DNA of 64,000 nucleotides from Levilactobacillus zymae DSM 19395 (lineage in GTDB: Bacteria; Bacillota; Bacilli; Lactobacillales; Lactobacillaceae). The stretch is taken from assembly GCF_001434115.1 (NCBI RefSeq), contig NZ_AZDW01000032.1, positions 81,033 to 145,032 of the forward strand, read 5' to 3'. A program made the position numbers and the translations under genes. This document shows, in pieces, positions 40,791-50,181 of the stretch. Numbering within the stretch: the stretch's first letter is position 1; every line of letters begins with the position of its first letter. The notes beneath the pieces are model-generated. The model was given only the letters and a program-made list of their open reading frames with translations, did not search any database and had not been told where the DNA came from.

Positions 40791-41699
40791 TTAATCGTTG
40801 AAGTTATCGTTTTCCACGTCACGAATGAACGTTGCCAAGTGGTCGTAGTAGACCGGCGCGTTATCAATCATGTGGTGGTGGCCACCTTCGGGCGTCGTGG
40901 CCCACCGGGCGTGGGGGATGGTTTCGGCCATCCGCTTACCCGTGGCCAGTGGCATGGTTTCGTGTTCCCCGAAGGTCACTAACGTGGGAACTTGGTCGTT
41001 CTTGAGTTGGTCGCGAACGTCCCATTCCTTGAGCTTCCCGGTGATAACGAATTCGTTATCGCCCTGGAAGGCCCCGTAAACGTCGGTCGCCGTAGTGTCG
41101 ATCAGGTGGGAGATGGCGGCCGGTTGTTTCCGGTCGACGTAGCCCTTGTTCAAGATGTCGACTAAGCCTTGGTACTTGGCATCGTCGTAGTTTCCGTTGG
41201 CTTCGACCTGCTTCATGTAAGCCAGTTGGTCGGCCGTCATGATCTTTTCGCGGATCTTGTTGACGTTGACCACGTATTCGTCGATGTTATCGACCATTGA
41301 GGAAATGATGGCCCCCTTGAGGTGTTGGCCGTACTTTAAGGAGTACATTTGAACCAGCGCGCCACCCCAGGATTGACCGATCAGGTAGAAGTGGTCGATG
41401 CCCAGCTTTTGCCGAACTTCTTCGACTTCATCCAAGAAGTAGTCGTAGGTCAGTAACTTTTGGTTTTCCGGCTTGCTGTAGTCGGGTTGATCGGAGTACC
41501 AGGAGCCCAATTGGTCGTACATGTGGACTTGGACGTTCAGCCCTTGCTTGGCGAGTTGCTTGGCGGTGTCTTCCCAGTATTCGTGGTTACCACCGGGGCC
41601 CCCGTGTAAGGCCAGCAAATGAATATCGCCGGTTCCCTGGGTGTTGGTCCAGAGGTGGTAGCCGTTGTCGAGCGTGATGATGGTGGTTCCTTGTTTCAT
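40791..41699 (-). CDS. pepI: proline iminopeptidase (S33)
   Basis: 302 residues, alpha/beta hydrolase. Oxyanion motif HGGPGG (32-37) and nucleophile Ser110 in GQSWGG, with a late Asp in FGEHETMP and His in EGGHHH; both are characteristic of the PepIP family. It removes N-terminal proline from peptides in the cytoplasm. ATG at 41699 is eight bases after GGGGGA; an upstream TTG is too close. It stands next to pepX, another proline peptidase. Confidence 0.9.
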   Translation of the reverse strand: MKQGTTIITLDNGYHLWTNTQGTGDIHLLALHGGPGGNHEYWEDTAKQLAKQGLNVQVHMYDQLGSWYSDQPDYSKPENQKLLTYDYFLDEVEEVRQKLGIDHFYLIGQSWGGALVQMYSLKYGQHLKGAIISSMVDNIDEYVVNVNKIREKIMTADQLAYMKQVEANGNYDDAKYQGLVDILNKGYVDRKQPAAISHLIDTTATDVYGAFQGDNEFVITGKLKEWDVRDQLKNDQVPTLVTFGEHETMPLATGKRMAETIPHARWATTPEGGHHHMIDNAPVYYDHLATFIRDVENDNFND

Positions 41700-41772
41700 A
41701 ATCAAATTCCCCCGATGCTTAAAGTTTTAATGATGTCTAGTTTATCATGATTTTAATTAAAGACCCAATTTT

Positions 41773-44211
41773 CTAATCCGCTAACGTGGGGACGGTCAAG
41801 GTGGCCGTATCGAGCTGGATGGAATATTGTAGGTCCTGGTTGCCGCGCACCGTCATACCAAAGTCGGTGGCGTAGATGACCAACCCGAGCTGATGGCCGG
41901 CCAATAACCGGTGGTGGGTGGGTTGTAACGGCACACTCAGGTCGTAGAAGACGTTGGGTTTCAACTCGTCGACCTGGTAGGTGTTGGTCCGGTTTTGCAG
42001 GTTGCGGTGGCCCTTGGTGATCAGGTGCCAGGGCGTGACGGGGCCCAGCTGAAATTCTCGCAGGCTGTCTTCACGCCAGTGGTAGCCCAAGTCTAAGGCC
42101 TGACGTAGGGGCGTTGGGTTGGCTTTGAGGCGTTTGGCGTCGCCATAGTCCACCAATTGGAAACTCAACATCCCCACGGGTTGATTGACGGCCACGCGCA
42201 GGTTAACGGTGGGTTTGCCGTCGAGCACCAGGTCATGCTCTAAGCCGGCCGACTTGAAAATCAAACGGTGGTTGGCCATGGCGTTGTGTTTATCGCCTAA
42301 CAGGTCGGCCTGCCAGTCGTCGATGTGGTGGGTGTAGTGTTCAAACTGTTTAACGGGCAACTGGTCGCTAAAGCTGATGGCCCCGGTTCCCGGCGTAGCC
42401 ACGGGCGCGTCGATCAGTTCGCCTTCGCGTAGGGTAAAGCGGCGTTGTGGGTTAGTCGGGGCGTCCCAGTCGTCGAAGGCTTGCCAGCGTTCCGGTTGCG
42501 TGTTGTCCTGGATGATCACGTTGGGCAAGAGCGTGTCGGCCTGGTTGTCCACGCCCAGGAGCTCGTGGGTCAACCAGAGATTGACGATGTCGGTGTAGTC
42601 GATGGACCGAAAGGCGTTGATGTAAATGTGTTGGCCCTGATGCAGGATCAACTTCTTGGTGACGGGTAAGTCGCGGACCGCGTTCCATAAATTATTCACG
42701 TTGCGGGGTTTGACGTTCCAGTCGTTGAGACCGTGGACCAACAGGAGGTCGGCCTTGATGTCTTGGGCGTGTTTCAGGTAGTTACGGGCGTCCCAGAAAC
42801 GGTTGTAGTTCCCGGTGGTCCGGTCTTGGTCGTGGGTGATCTGGGCCAACGCGGCCTGCCATTTGCCCTGAAGCTTGTGGTAGGCGCCGGCCTGTTGTTG
42901 GCGACTGAAGACCTCTTCGGCCAAGACGTCGGCGTCTTCACCGGGGAAGCCCCCCGGTGCGATCACTAGCCCACCGTCGCGGTAGTAGTCGTACCAACTG
43001 GAAATGGCGGCTTCACTGATGACGGTCTTTAAGCCCTGAACCCCGGTAGTGGCGGCGGCCGTCGACAGGGTCCCCAGGTAGGAGCGCCCGGTCATGGCAA
43101 TGGCTTGGTTGGACCACCACGCGGCAATCGCCGTCGTGGCCGCGCGGGTCGTGAAGGCCGTGCGGTTACCGGCCAGCCACTCGATCACGGCGGTGGTCGA
43201 AATGGTTTCGTCGGGGTCCCCGGTGGTCCGTAACCCGTCGGAGTCCTTGGTCCCGATTCCGGCGGCGTAGGCCACGGCAAACCCGCGGGCCAAGAAGTAA
43301 TCGTTCAGCGTGTAGGATTGCTCGCGCGCGAAGTGTTCTTCGGCGGTGCGCGTCGTCGCCGTCACGGGCCGTGGGGCGGGAACCGCGGAGGGCGTCTCCG
43401 GTGCGGTCACGTCGGCTAACGTCCGCTGTACGGGTTGCTTGGGGGTCAACGGCACATTGACGTTATGGGTCAGTGCCTCGCCCTCGGCGTCGTTGGTGCC
43501 CTGGTTGTAGGGACTCGACGTGAAGAGTACGGGGACCTTAAGTCCGTCGGCGGTTTCGGCCGGGCGTAAGACCTCGACCTTTAACAGGTCACGTTGCCCG
43601 TCGTGATCGGTGTCCTGAGAACTTTCCACGTAAACCACGTCGCGCAACAGCTCGCTGGTGTCGAAGACCGCTTGGGCCTTACCATTAAAGAGGAGCGGCT
43701 TGGTAACGCTGGCGTCGTGGTAGAACGGTACGAAATAGCCGTGGGTGGTCAGTTGGTCCAAGAACGTCTGCCCGGTCTTGGTGTGGGTAGCCAGCAGCAG
43801 GTACCAGGCCTGTTTGAGTTCGGCCAGGGTGAAGTCGGCCCCGGCATGGGAACTGACGGGGAGTTGGATCTTAGTCATGGCGGCTAACGGATCGGTCAAG
43901 TCGAAGTCGCGACCGACCGCAAAGTTCAACCGTTGGAGCGCTAAGTTGTAAAAGACCGTGACCGGCACGTTATCGTGAGTGGCCAGGAAAGTCGCCGCGT
44001 CGGTATCGGGCGTTGCTAGCAAGTCAGCCAACTGGGCCTCGACACTACTGGCAGCCGGAAACTCGGGCCAACTCTTGGCGTAAAAGGCCTTGAGGAGCGC
44101 GCTGGGCGTGGTGAGGGCTTCCGTGGTGTCGTCTAAGAAACGAATTTGGTGCAATTCGTCTAGCGCCTGTGTCGGCGTGGTGGGACGAATCGCAAATTGA
44201 TGATTACGCAT
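41773..44211 (-). CDS. pepX: Xaa-Pro dipeptidyl-peptidase PepX (S15)
   Basis: 812 residues. N-terminal helical PepX domain, alpha/beta hydrolase core with Ser377 in GRSYLG, Asp in HGLNDWNV and His in GQHIYINAF, and a C-terminal jelly-roll. It releases X-Pro dipeptides from peptides, complementing the peptide importer at the right end. ATG behind AAGGTAGG. Confidence 0.95.
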   Translation of the reverse strand: MRNHQFAIRPTTPTQALDELHQIRFLDDTTEALTTPSALLKAFYAKSWPEFPAASSVEAQLADLLATPDTDAATFLATHDNVPVTVFYNLALQRLNFAVGRDFDLTDPLAAMTKIQLPVSSHAGADFTLAELKQAWYLLLATHTKTGQTFLDQLTTHGYFVPFYHDASVTKPLLFNGKAQAVFDTSELLRDVVYVESSQDTDHDGQRDLLKVEVLRPAETADGLKVPVLFTSSPYNQGTNDAEGEALTHNVNVPLTPKQPVQRTLADVTAPETPSAVPAPRPVTATTRTAEEHFAREQSYTLNDYFLARGFAVAYAAGIGTKDSDGLRTTGDPDETISTTAVIEWLAGNRTAFTTRAATTAIAAWWSNQAIAMTGRSYLGTLSTAAATTGVQGLKTVISEAAISSWYDYYRDGGLVIAPGGFPGEDADVLAEEVFSRQQQAGAYHKLQGKWQAALAQITHDQDRTTGNYNRFWDARNYLKHAQDIKADLLLVHGLNDWNVKPRNVNNLWNAVRDLPVTKKLILHQGQHIYINAFRSIDYTDIVNLWLTHELLGVDNQADTLLPNVIIQDNTQPERWQAFDDWDAPTNPQRRFTLREGELIDAPVATPGTGAISFSDQLPVKQFEHYTHHIDDWQADLLGDKHNAMANHRLIFKSAGLEHDLVLDGKPTVNLRVAVNQPVGMLSFQLVDYGDAKRLKANPTPLRQALDLGYHWREDSLREFQLGPVTPWHLITKGHRNLQNRTNTYQVDELKPNVFYDLSVPLQPTHHRLLAGHQLGLVIYATDFGMTVRGNQDLQYSIQLDTATLTVPTLAD

Positions 44212-44319
44212 AAAATCGCCTACCTTAACCTAAAAGTGTTTGTGTGACTAGTTTATAACAATGATGGTTGTTCCACGCAGGTGGATGGTGGGTTTTGTCG
44301 GTGAGTAGCCGTTCAGAGC

Positions 44320-45714
44320 TTACGCTTGGTCGTTGAGCCGACTGTGGCGTAAGCCGTAAGTCAGGTAGATCACCAGTCCCAAGGCAAACCAGATGGTGGA
44401 CGCAATCCACGTTTCGGCGGGCAACTGCAGCATCATGTAGAAGCACAGGAGTCCCGAAATAATTGGCAATACCGGGTAGAAGGGTACCTTGAAGCCCGTG
44501 TTTTTCGGCATTTCTGGCAGGTGTCGTAAGCGAATGATGCCGAAGGACACGAACAGAAAGGCGACCAAAGTCCCGATGTTGACCAGGTTGGTCAGTTGAT
44601 CCAGGGGCACGAAGCCTCCCAGAATGGCGATGACCACCGTGACCACGGCCAGACTGTGCTTGGGCGTTCCCGTTTGGCTGTCGATCTTCCCCAAGAACTT
44701 GGGTAACAGCCCGTCACGGCCGACCGAGTAAATCAGACGCGACGAACTGTAGATCATGGTGACCATCATGGTGAACATACCGGCCAGTGCCCCTAACGAG
44801 ATGATCCCGGAAGTCCAGTTCTGGTGGACCAGGGTCAACGCAAAGGCCACGGGGTCGGCCACGTTTAACTTGGTGTAGGTGACCATCCCGGTCAAGACGA
44901 TGGCCACTAACATGTAGAGAACGGTGGCAACGACCAGCGTCCCGATGATCCCGATGGGCATGTTCCGCCGGGGATTCTTAACTTCGGCCGCCGAAGAGGA
45001 GACCACGTCAAACCCTAAGTAAGCGAAGAAAACGGTCGCGGCTCCGCGGCGAATCCCGGCGGCCCCGAACGGTGCGAAGGGGTGCCAGTTCTCGGGCCGA
45101 ACGTAAAACGCGCCGACCACGACGAATAAAATAATAATGGCAATTTTGACGATGACGATGGCGTTGTTGATCCGCATGGATTCGCGCATCCCCCGATTCA
45201 ACAGCCAACTGATGAAGAAGACCACCAGGATGGCGACCAGGTTGCCGTAGGTGCCGTGCGCTGGATCGAAGGGTCCGGCGATGGCCGTGGGGATGGTCAG
45301 GTGAAAGCCGGCCACGAACGATTTGAAGTAGGCCCCAAAGGCGTTGGCCACGGCGGCCACGGCTAAGACGTATTCGAGAATCAACGCCCAGCCTAAGACC
45401 CAACCGATGATTTCGCCGAAGACCAGGTTCCCGTAGGAGTAGGCCGATCCGGCAACGGGCAGCACGGAGGCAAATTCCGCGTAACACATGGCGGCGGTGG
45501 AACAGACGATGGCGGCCAGAAGGAAGGAAAGCACGATTCCGGGACCGCTGTACTGCGCGGCGATGGTCCCGGGGAGAATGAAGATCCCGGTCCCGATGAC
45601 CGCACCAATCCCTAAGGACATGAGATCCTTAGCGGACATGGTTTTGGCAAAATGTTTGTCGCTGCTGAGATAACTATCGAGTTTCTCGCGGCGGAAGAGA
45701 CGTGAAATAGCCAT
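44320..45714 (-). CDS. APC-family amino-acid permease
   Basis: 464 residues, twelve transmembrane helices. The APC signature GIGAVIGTGIFILPG (helix 1) and FFAYLGFDVVSSSAAEVKNPRR mark the cationic/YfnA-like branch. Proton-coupled uptake of an amino acid, specificity unknown. 108 bases separate it from the pepX start on the same strand; its stop has no evident terminator. Confidence 0.9.
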   Translation of the reverse strand: MAISRLFRREKLDSYLSSDKHFAKTMSAKDLMSLGIGAVIGTGIFILPGTIAAQYSGPGIVLSFLLAAIVCSTAAMCYAEFASVLPVAGSAYSYGNLVFGEIIGWVLGWALILEYVLAVAAVANAFGAYFKSFVAGFHLTIPTAIAGPFDPAHGTYGNLVAILVVFFISWLLNRGMRESMRINNAIVIVKIAIIILFVVVGAFYVRPENWHPFAPFGAAGIRRGAATVFFAYLGFDVVSSSAAEVKNPRRNMPIGIIGTLVVATVLYMLVAIVLTGMVTYTKLNVADPVAFALTLVHQNWTSGIISLGALAGMFTMMVTMIYSSSRLIYSVGRDGLLPKFLGKIDSQTGTPKHSLAVVTVVIAILGGFVPLDQLTNLVNIGTLVAFLFVSFGIIRLRHLPEMPKNTGFKVPFYPVLPIISGLLCFYMMLQLPAETWIASTIWFALGLVIYLTYGLRHSRLNDQA

Positions 45715-46015
45715 AAAAGGCCCCCTTGAAATAGTTGATATCTTGGCTAAGTGTACCCTAGAATTAAATTAAAAGTCAATGAGAGTTCGGCCGGTCAACG
45801 GCGAAAATTCGGCTTTTTGCCCGTCTCATTTTTGAAAACCGAGCGGGAAGGCTATTCGGGTGCTGCGGATTCCGTTATAATAAGGGTTTGCCATAGTGAA
45901 TCGGTCCCGCGAAACCAAACCGTTGACGGAACCCACCACGCAGAATTAGCCTTAAACTAAATAAACAGCGGGTCGTACCCGCAAATGAGCCAAAATAATC
46001 AAGGAGGTCGGTTTA
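45715..46015. other. intergenic region with promoter and leader for the NUDIX gene
   Basis: A plus-strand TATAAT (45876-45881) would give a leader of about 130 nt. The leader contains a small hairpin GCGGGT-CGT-ACCCGC (45969-45983). A 69-codon frame inside has no ribosome site and is not called a gene. Confidence 0.5.
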
Positions 46016-46435
46016 ATGATTACCGAAAATGCCAGTGGAGCGGTCGTTTACCAAATCAAGGACGGCCAACCCCAATACCTACTACTAAAGAGTGCCACCA
46101 GTGACTTCTGGGGCTTTCCTAAGGGACACGTGGAAGGGGCCGAGACGGACCTCGAAACGGCGCACCGGGAGATTCAAGAAGAGACCCAACTGGACGTGAC
46201 CGTGGATCCCGAATTTCACGTGGTCCTCGACTACGATATGCAGAATGGTCACCATAAGCACGTGGTCTTGTATACCGCTAAGGTGGCTAACGACGTCACG
46301 ATTACCCGGCAGAAGGTCGAAATTAGTGACTTCGGGTGGTTCCCGTACAGCGAAGCGCGGGCAACGCTCAGCTATGCTAATCTCCAGGGCGCTCTCGATC
46401 AGGCCCACGCTTACTTAACGGCGGGTGCCCTATGA
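46016..46435 (+). CDS. NUDIX hydrolase, Ap4A-hydrolase-like
   Basis: 139 residues with a perfect NUDIX box, GHVEGAE-x7-REIQEET, and WGFPKGH just before it. It probably hydrolyses diadenosine tetraphosphate or another nucleoside polyphosphate. AAGGAGG precedes the ATG. It overlaps the next gene by four bases (ATGA). Confidence 0.9.
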   Translation: MITENASGAVVYQIKDGQPQYLLLKSATSDFWGFPKGHVEGAETDLETAHREIQEETQLDVTVDPEFHVVLDYDMQNGHHKHVVLYTAKVANDVTITRQKVEISDFGWFPYSEARATLSYANLQGALDQAHAYLTAGAL

Positions 46436-46992
46436 CGCCAAAAGTCTTAGTGATCACCGGCGCCACGGGGACGGGGAAGACCACGGTCCAGCGCTATCTG
46501 GCGCAAAACTACCCGGTTACCCGGATTGTCACCCACACCACCCGCCCCCCACGTGCCGGGGAGGTCAACGGCCGTGACTACTATTTCGAAACCGATGAGT
46601 CGTTCGCGCGCAACCACTATCTCGAATCCGTGGTCTACGCGGGCTACCACTACGGCTCCTCGCGGGAGGGCATCGCCGAGGGATTCAAACGCGCCCCGTT
46701 TCCGGCCATCGTGTTGGATACCAAAGGGGCCATCACCTACGCGCAAACCCTGGGGGACCAAGCCGTGGTGATTTTCCTAACGGTCAGCGACACGGGCCAA
46801 CTTCAGGGCCGCTTATCGGCGCGGGGGGATAACGCCACCATGTTGAAGCAACGGTTGGCCAGTCCGGAGTACCGGCGGGATCTGACCATGCCGTTAGCCT
46901 TACGTGGTCGGGCCATCGAGCTGAACAACGATCATTGGCAACAAACGCAACTGAAACTCGACGATTTGATGGCCCGGTTGACCGCCGAATAG
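46432..46992 (+). CDS. guanylate-kinase-like P-loop kinase
   Basis: 186 residues. P-loop GATGTGKTT (9-17), GMP-binding TTRPPRAGEVNGRDYYF and a later YHYGSSREG, as in guanylate kinase. The lid is short and divergent. It may be a paralogue of housekeeping Gmk. Translationally coupled to the NUDIX gene, suggesting nucleotide-pool maintenance. Confidence 0.82.
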   Translation: MTPKVLVITGATGTGKTTVQRYLAQNYPVTRIVTHTTRPPRAGEVNGRDYYFETDESFARNHYLESVVYAGYHYGSSREGIAEGFKRAPFPAIVLDTKGAITYAQTLGDQAVVIFLTVSDTGQLQGRLSARGDNATMLKQRLASPEYRRDLTMPLALRGRAIELNNDHWQQTQLKLDDLMARLTAE

Positions 46993-47009
46993 GCGCGGTG
47001 GGCCGGCAG

Positions 47010-47037
47010 TTGCGTTTCTTAGGAAGTATGCTAAACT
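47010..47037 (+). promoter_or_regulatory. promoter of the Fur-family gene
   Basis: TTGCGT, 16-bp spacer, TAAACT with a preceding TGC (extended -10). Confidence 0.6.
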
Positions 47038-47076
47038 AACAGGGAATTCGGACTAATTATAAGGAGGCCGTCCATC

Positions 47077-47535
47077 ATGGCAGAATCATTGACCGCCGCT
47101 GTGGCGATTTTAAAAAAGAACAAGTTAAAGCTCACCAAACAACGGCACGCGCTCTTATCGTTCCTACTGACCAATCAGGGTCACTACACGGACGTCGTGA
47201 ACGTCGACGCCTATATGCGGACCGAATTTCCGGGGATGAGTCACAACACGGTTTACCGCAACCTCAAGGAATTTGAAGAGGTCGGCATCGTGGAACAAAA
47301 CACGGAACAGGAACGGGCGCGAGTGAAGTACCAGTGTGATTTTCACCACCAGCATCACCACCACTTCATCTGCCAGAACTGTGGCAAGGTCACGGAACTG
47401 CAGATGTGCCCGCTAGACTTCTTCACCGACCAGCTTCCCGGTTGTGACGTGACGGGGCATAGCTTTGAGCTGTACGGGCTGTGCGCCGAATGCAAGGCTG
47501 CGGGCGTGACGGAAGCGACCTTAGTCAAAAATTAA
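47077..47535 (+). CDS. Fur-family metalloregulator (Zur/PerR/Fur)
   Basis: 152 residues. Winged helix (about 15-90, LTKQRHALLSFLL and SHNTVYRNLKEFEE), then the metal domain with an unusual His run (HHQHHHHF) and two structural Cys pairs, FICQNCGK and GLCAEC. Which metal or peroxide signal it senses cannot be decided by eye. ATG behind AAGGAGG. A Fur-box-like palindrome is at 34-50, but a link is only suggestive. Confidence 0.88.
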   Translation: MAESLTAAVAILKKNKLKLTKQRHALLSFLLTNQGHYTDVVNVDAYMRTEFPGMSHNTVYRNLKEFEEVGIVEQNTEQERARVKYQCDFHHQHHHHFICQNCGKVTELQMCPLDFFTDQLPGCDVTGHSFELYGLCAECKAAGVTEATLVKN

Positions 47536-47609
47536 AGGAATTTTGAGAAAGTTTTCACCTAACCATGAGATAATGGGCTCAACGAGTTAGGCATAAGGAG
47601 GAATCAGAC

Positions 47610-48161
47610 ATGGCGTACCGCACACCACCGTTTATCACGCCATTCGCAATTTTATCGATGGCATTGGCACTCGGGGCCACCAACGTGGTGACCAACAGCG
47701 TGACGAAGACCAACGAAGGCGCTAGTCGCGTGTCCACGACCAGTTCATCGTTATCGGGACAGTTCTCGGATAGTTCCGATAAGAAGAAGCCGAGTGACGA
47801 TAGTAGTAAAAAGGATAAGAGCTCGGATTCTTCTGACAGTAGCAGTAAGGACAAGGCCTCTTCTGCCGATAGTTCCTCGACGGATACGCAAAGTTCATCG
47901 GCGGATAACACGTCGGAATCCGGGGATGACACCACTACGACTACGGGCAACACCAGTACGGGTGGGACCACCACGTCCAAGAAGAAGTCGTCGAGTTCCA
48001 CCACGACCACGGGGAACACCAACAGCACCATGGACGACGATACCACAACGGGCAACGACACCACGTCGGATACCACGGGAACGACCGGTACCACGACCAA
48101 TAACGCCACGACGACGCAAGGAACCACCGATGATGGTGGGACCACGGACGGTGGCAATTAA
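47610..48161 (+). CDS. secreted Ser/Thr/Asp-rich low-complexity protein
   Basis: 183 residues. One hydrophobic N-terminal segment (8-24), then a Ser/Asp/Lys-rich part (about 40-105) passing into a Thr/Gly/Asn/Asp-rich tail ending DDGGTTDGGN. No anchor motif or lipobox. Such sequence is typical of unstructured, possibly glycosylated surface stalks. It sits 20 bases before the next gene, whose product also has a Thr-rich end. AAGGAGG lies before the ATG. Confidence 0.7.
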   Translation: MAYRTPPFITPFAILSMALALGATNVVTNSVTKTNEGASRVSTTSSSLSGQFSDSSDKKKPSDDSSKKDKSSDSSDSSSKDKASSADSSSTDTQSSSADNTSESGDDTTTTTGNTSTGGTTTSKKKSSSSTTTTGNTNSTMDDDTTTGNDTTSDTTGTTGTTTNNATTTQGTTDDGGTTDGGN

Positions 48162-48181
48162 GCCAGAAAGGGGGACCGAAG

Positions 48182-49138
48182 ATGTTAAGCTTTCTTGATA
48201 TGGTGAACCATTACTTGGGGTACGTGAACGTCAGCGTTAAGCTCAAAAACCGGATCTATACGGTACTGGGCCTGCTGGGGGACTTCTACCTCTTTTACAT
48301 CGCGGTGCGCTATCTGCAAAACGGCCATCCATTCTGGGGTCTATTGATCTTACTGGTGGCCATCATCTTGCTGTACTTCGCATTTTTGAACGGGGTCTAC
48401 TACTTTACCAAAAAGAAGGCGCCGTTTGATATTTCGCCCAAGATCGAAAAATTATTGGGGACGAAGCCTAAAGACGCCGAAGCGACCCAACCGCGGCGCA
48501 ATAGTCTCGGCCGTAACATTCCGGCGAACGGCTATTTCGACGAGAAGAAGATTCTTCCCGGCAAACTGATGGCGACCCCGGTACAGCAACAAAACGTCCA
48601 AAACCTGGCGACCCAACTTCAGCAAAACCGGCTCTTGCGGCTGGACTACTCTGGCTTGGGCGACCGGGAAATCATGGAACAGGTGCAAAAGGACGGCAAG
48701 CCGGTTTACGCTTCCGGTCCCGGCGTACTGATTCCGTACTTCGAAATGCAAAATGAAGATAACCACCTGGTGGTCTACGCGGGCTTGAACCAAGCCGACA
48801 AGCAGCCCGTGGGGACGGTCAGCACGGTGGGCCTACAAAACGTGAACGACGTACGCGACCAATTCAAGCTGTACCTGGCCAACGCAACGCTGGTCGGCGG
48901 ACCGTTCAAGGTCGTTGGGCGGACCACGTTGATTGAACAGGACAACGACTTCGCGGTCGCCGTGCAACTGGCGTACAAGCACCAAGCGGAAGACCAACCC
49001 ACCACGACTGCGCGAACCGGTCAAACCCCGGCCACGACCACGACCCGGCGCCAACGGTACGACCAACAGGCCACGTCATCAGCAGCGTCTACTACGGATG
49101 ACGAACCCATGACGCGGCGGTCACGCTACCACCATTAA
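48182..49138 (+). CDS. lactobacillus membrane protein of unknown function (DUF6681-like)
   Basis: 318 residues. Two N-terminal transmembrane helices (about 26-72), a cytoplasmic domain with basic and Gln-rich stretches, and a Thr/Arg-rich C-terminal tail. I associate it with the DUF6681 lactobacillus family, unverified. Probably in an operon with the Ser/Thr-rich gene. Confidence 0.7.
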   Translation: MLSFLDMVNHYLGYVNVSVKLKNRIYTVLGLLGDFYLFYIAVRYLQNGHPFWGLLILLVAIILLYFAFLNGVYYFTKKKAPFDISPKIEKLLGTKPKDAEATQPRRNSLGRNIPANGYFDEKKILPGKLMATPVQQQNVQNLATQLQQNRLLRLDYSGLGDREIMEQVQKDGKPVYASGPGVLIPYFEMQNEDNHLVVYAGLNQADKQPVGTVSTVGLQNVNDVRDQFKLYLANATLVGGPFKVVGRTTLIEQDNDFAVAVQLAYKHQAEDQPTTTARTGQTPATTTTRRQRYDQQATSSAASTTDDEPMTRRSRYHH

Positions 49139-49156
49139 ATTGAATCGTTTGACTTA

Positions 49157-49185
49157 AAGTTCTGGCTGCGGCCAGAACTTTTTTT
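49157..49185 (+). terminator. Rho-independent terminator
   Basis: AAGTTCTGGC / GCCAGAACTT with a TGCG loop and seven Ts. Confidence 0.92.
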
Positions 49186-49276
49186 GACCAGTCATCACCG
49201 GGCAAAAACGGTTGGTAGGTAACTCTTTTGAGGGGATAACGACTTTGGCAAGGACGGGGCGAACGAGGTAATGTTT

Positions 49277-49305
49277 TTGACCGGCCTATTCTTTTGGTTT
49301 AAACT
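49277..49305 (+). promoter_or_regulatory. promoter of the glutamine ABC operon
   Basis: TTGACC, 17-bp spacer, TAAACT. The transcript would begin about 115 bases before the first gene. Confidence 0.75.
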
Positions 49306-49339
49306 TTAATTTAGACCCTGCAAATGTTCAAAAATTTGA

Positions 49340-49400
49340 GGAGCAGTAGGTACCACAATAACCTTAGTGGTGGGGCTACGGACCAACCGTCCGGAGCCCC
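49340..49400 (+). promoter_or_regulatory. structured leader of the glutamine ABC operon
   Basis: A hairpin GGGGCT-CGGAC / GTCCG-AGCCCC (49372-49400, one A/G mismatch) follows a possible CCAC / GTGG stem (49353-49370). No T-run follows, so it is not a simple terminator. It may affect translation or RNA stability; I know no named riboswitch with this sequence. Confidence 0.4.
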
Positions 49401-49425
49401 AACCTATTCTAGTGGAGGGAAAAAT

Positions 49426-50163
49426 ATGTCAATGATTGAATTCCACAACGTGGAGAAGTATTACGGCGACTTTCACGCGTTGCATAATATCAACTTAACC
49501 ATCGAGGCCGGTGAGACCGTCGTGCTGATCGGGCCATCCGGTTCCGGAAAGTCGACACTGATTCGTTCGGTGAACGGGTTGGAACGGATTCGTGAGGGTA
49601 AGCTGATCGTTAACGGCCAAGACCTCGCCAACCCGAAGACCGATATCAACCGGATTCGCAAGAACGTGGGGATGGTGTTCCAACACTTTAACCTGTACGC
49701 CAATAAGACGATTCTGGAAAACATCATGTTGGCGCCTCGAATCGTGCTACACCGCGACGAGGAAGAAAACAAGAAGGTCGCGATGGAAATGCTCGACCGG
49801 GTGGGTCTGGCCGACCAAGCCCCTAAGATGCCCGCGCAATTATCCGGGGGGCAGCAGCAACGAATCGCCATTGCGCGGTCGTTAGCCATGAAACCCAAGT
49901 GTCTGTTGTTTGACGAACCTACCAGTGCGCTGGATCCGGAAATGGTCGACGATGTCTTGAACATCATGAAGACCATCGCCCGAGACTCCAGTATGACGTC
50001 GCTAGTCGTGACCCACGAAATGGGCTTCGCACGCGAAGTGGCCAACCGGGTGATTTTCATGGCCGATGGGCGGATCCTCGAAGACGATTCCAAGGACCAA
50101 TTCTTTAACGGTGAACCGACCAACGAACGGGCCCGTCAATTCTTAAGCAAGATTTTGCATTAA
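49426..50163 (+). CDS. glnQ: polar amino-acid (glutamine) ABC transporter ATPase
   Basis: 245 residues. Walker A GPSGSGKST, Q-loop VFQHFNLY, signature LSGGQQQRIAIARS, Walker B LLFDEPTSALDPE, H-loop THEM. ATG at 49426 behind GTGGAGGG. The frame is open upstream to 49324 but has no ribosome site there and runs through the leader hairpin. First gene of glnQ-glnH-permease-permease. Confidence 0.9.
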   Translation: MSMIEFHNVEKYYGDFHALHNINLTIEAGETVVLIGPSGSGKSTLIRSVNGLERIREGKLIVNGQDLANPKTDINRIRKNVGMVFQHFNLYANKTILENIMLAPRIVLHRDEEENKKVAMEMLDRVGLADQAPKMPAQLSGGQQQRIAIARSLAMKPKCLLFDEPTSALDPEMVDDVLNIMKTIARDSSMTSLVVTHEMGFAREVANRVIFMADGRILEDDSKDQFFNGEPTNERARQFLSKILH

Positions 50164-50181
50164 TCAGGGAGGGACACGCTT

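Noticed and set aside
45751-45960. 69-codon plus-strand frame upstream of the NUDIX gene
   Set aside because: No ribosome site, and it contains the TATAAT of the NUDIX promoter.
47750-48160. Tandem DNA repeat array in the Ser/Thr-rich gene
   Set aside because: Low-complexity protein sequence with mixed codons; no regular DNA period found.
47794-48198. 134-codon Arg/Pro-rich frame
   Set aside because: Frame-shifted shadow of the Ser/Thr-rich gene; repeated codons create it.
49324-49425. 34-residue N-terminal extension of the glutamine ATPase
   Set aside because: No ribosome site before 49324; it covers the leader hairpin, and the family starts at about MIEFHNV.
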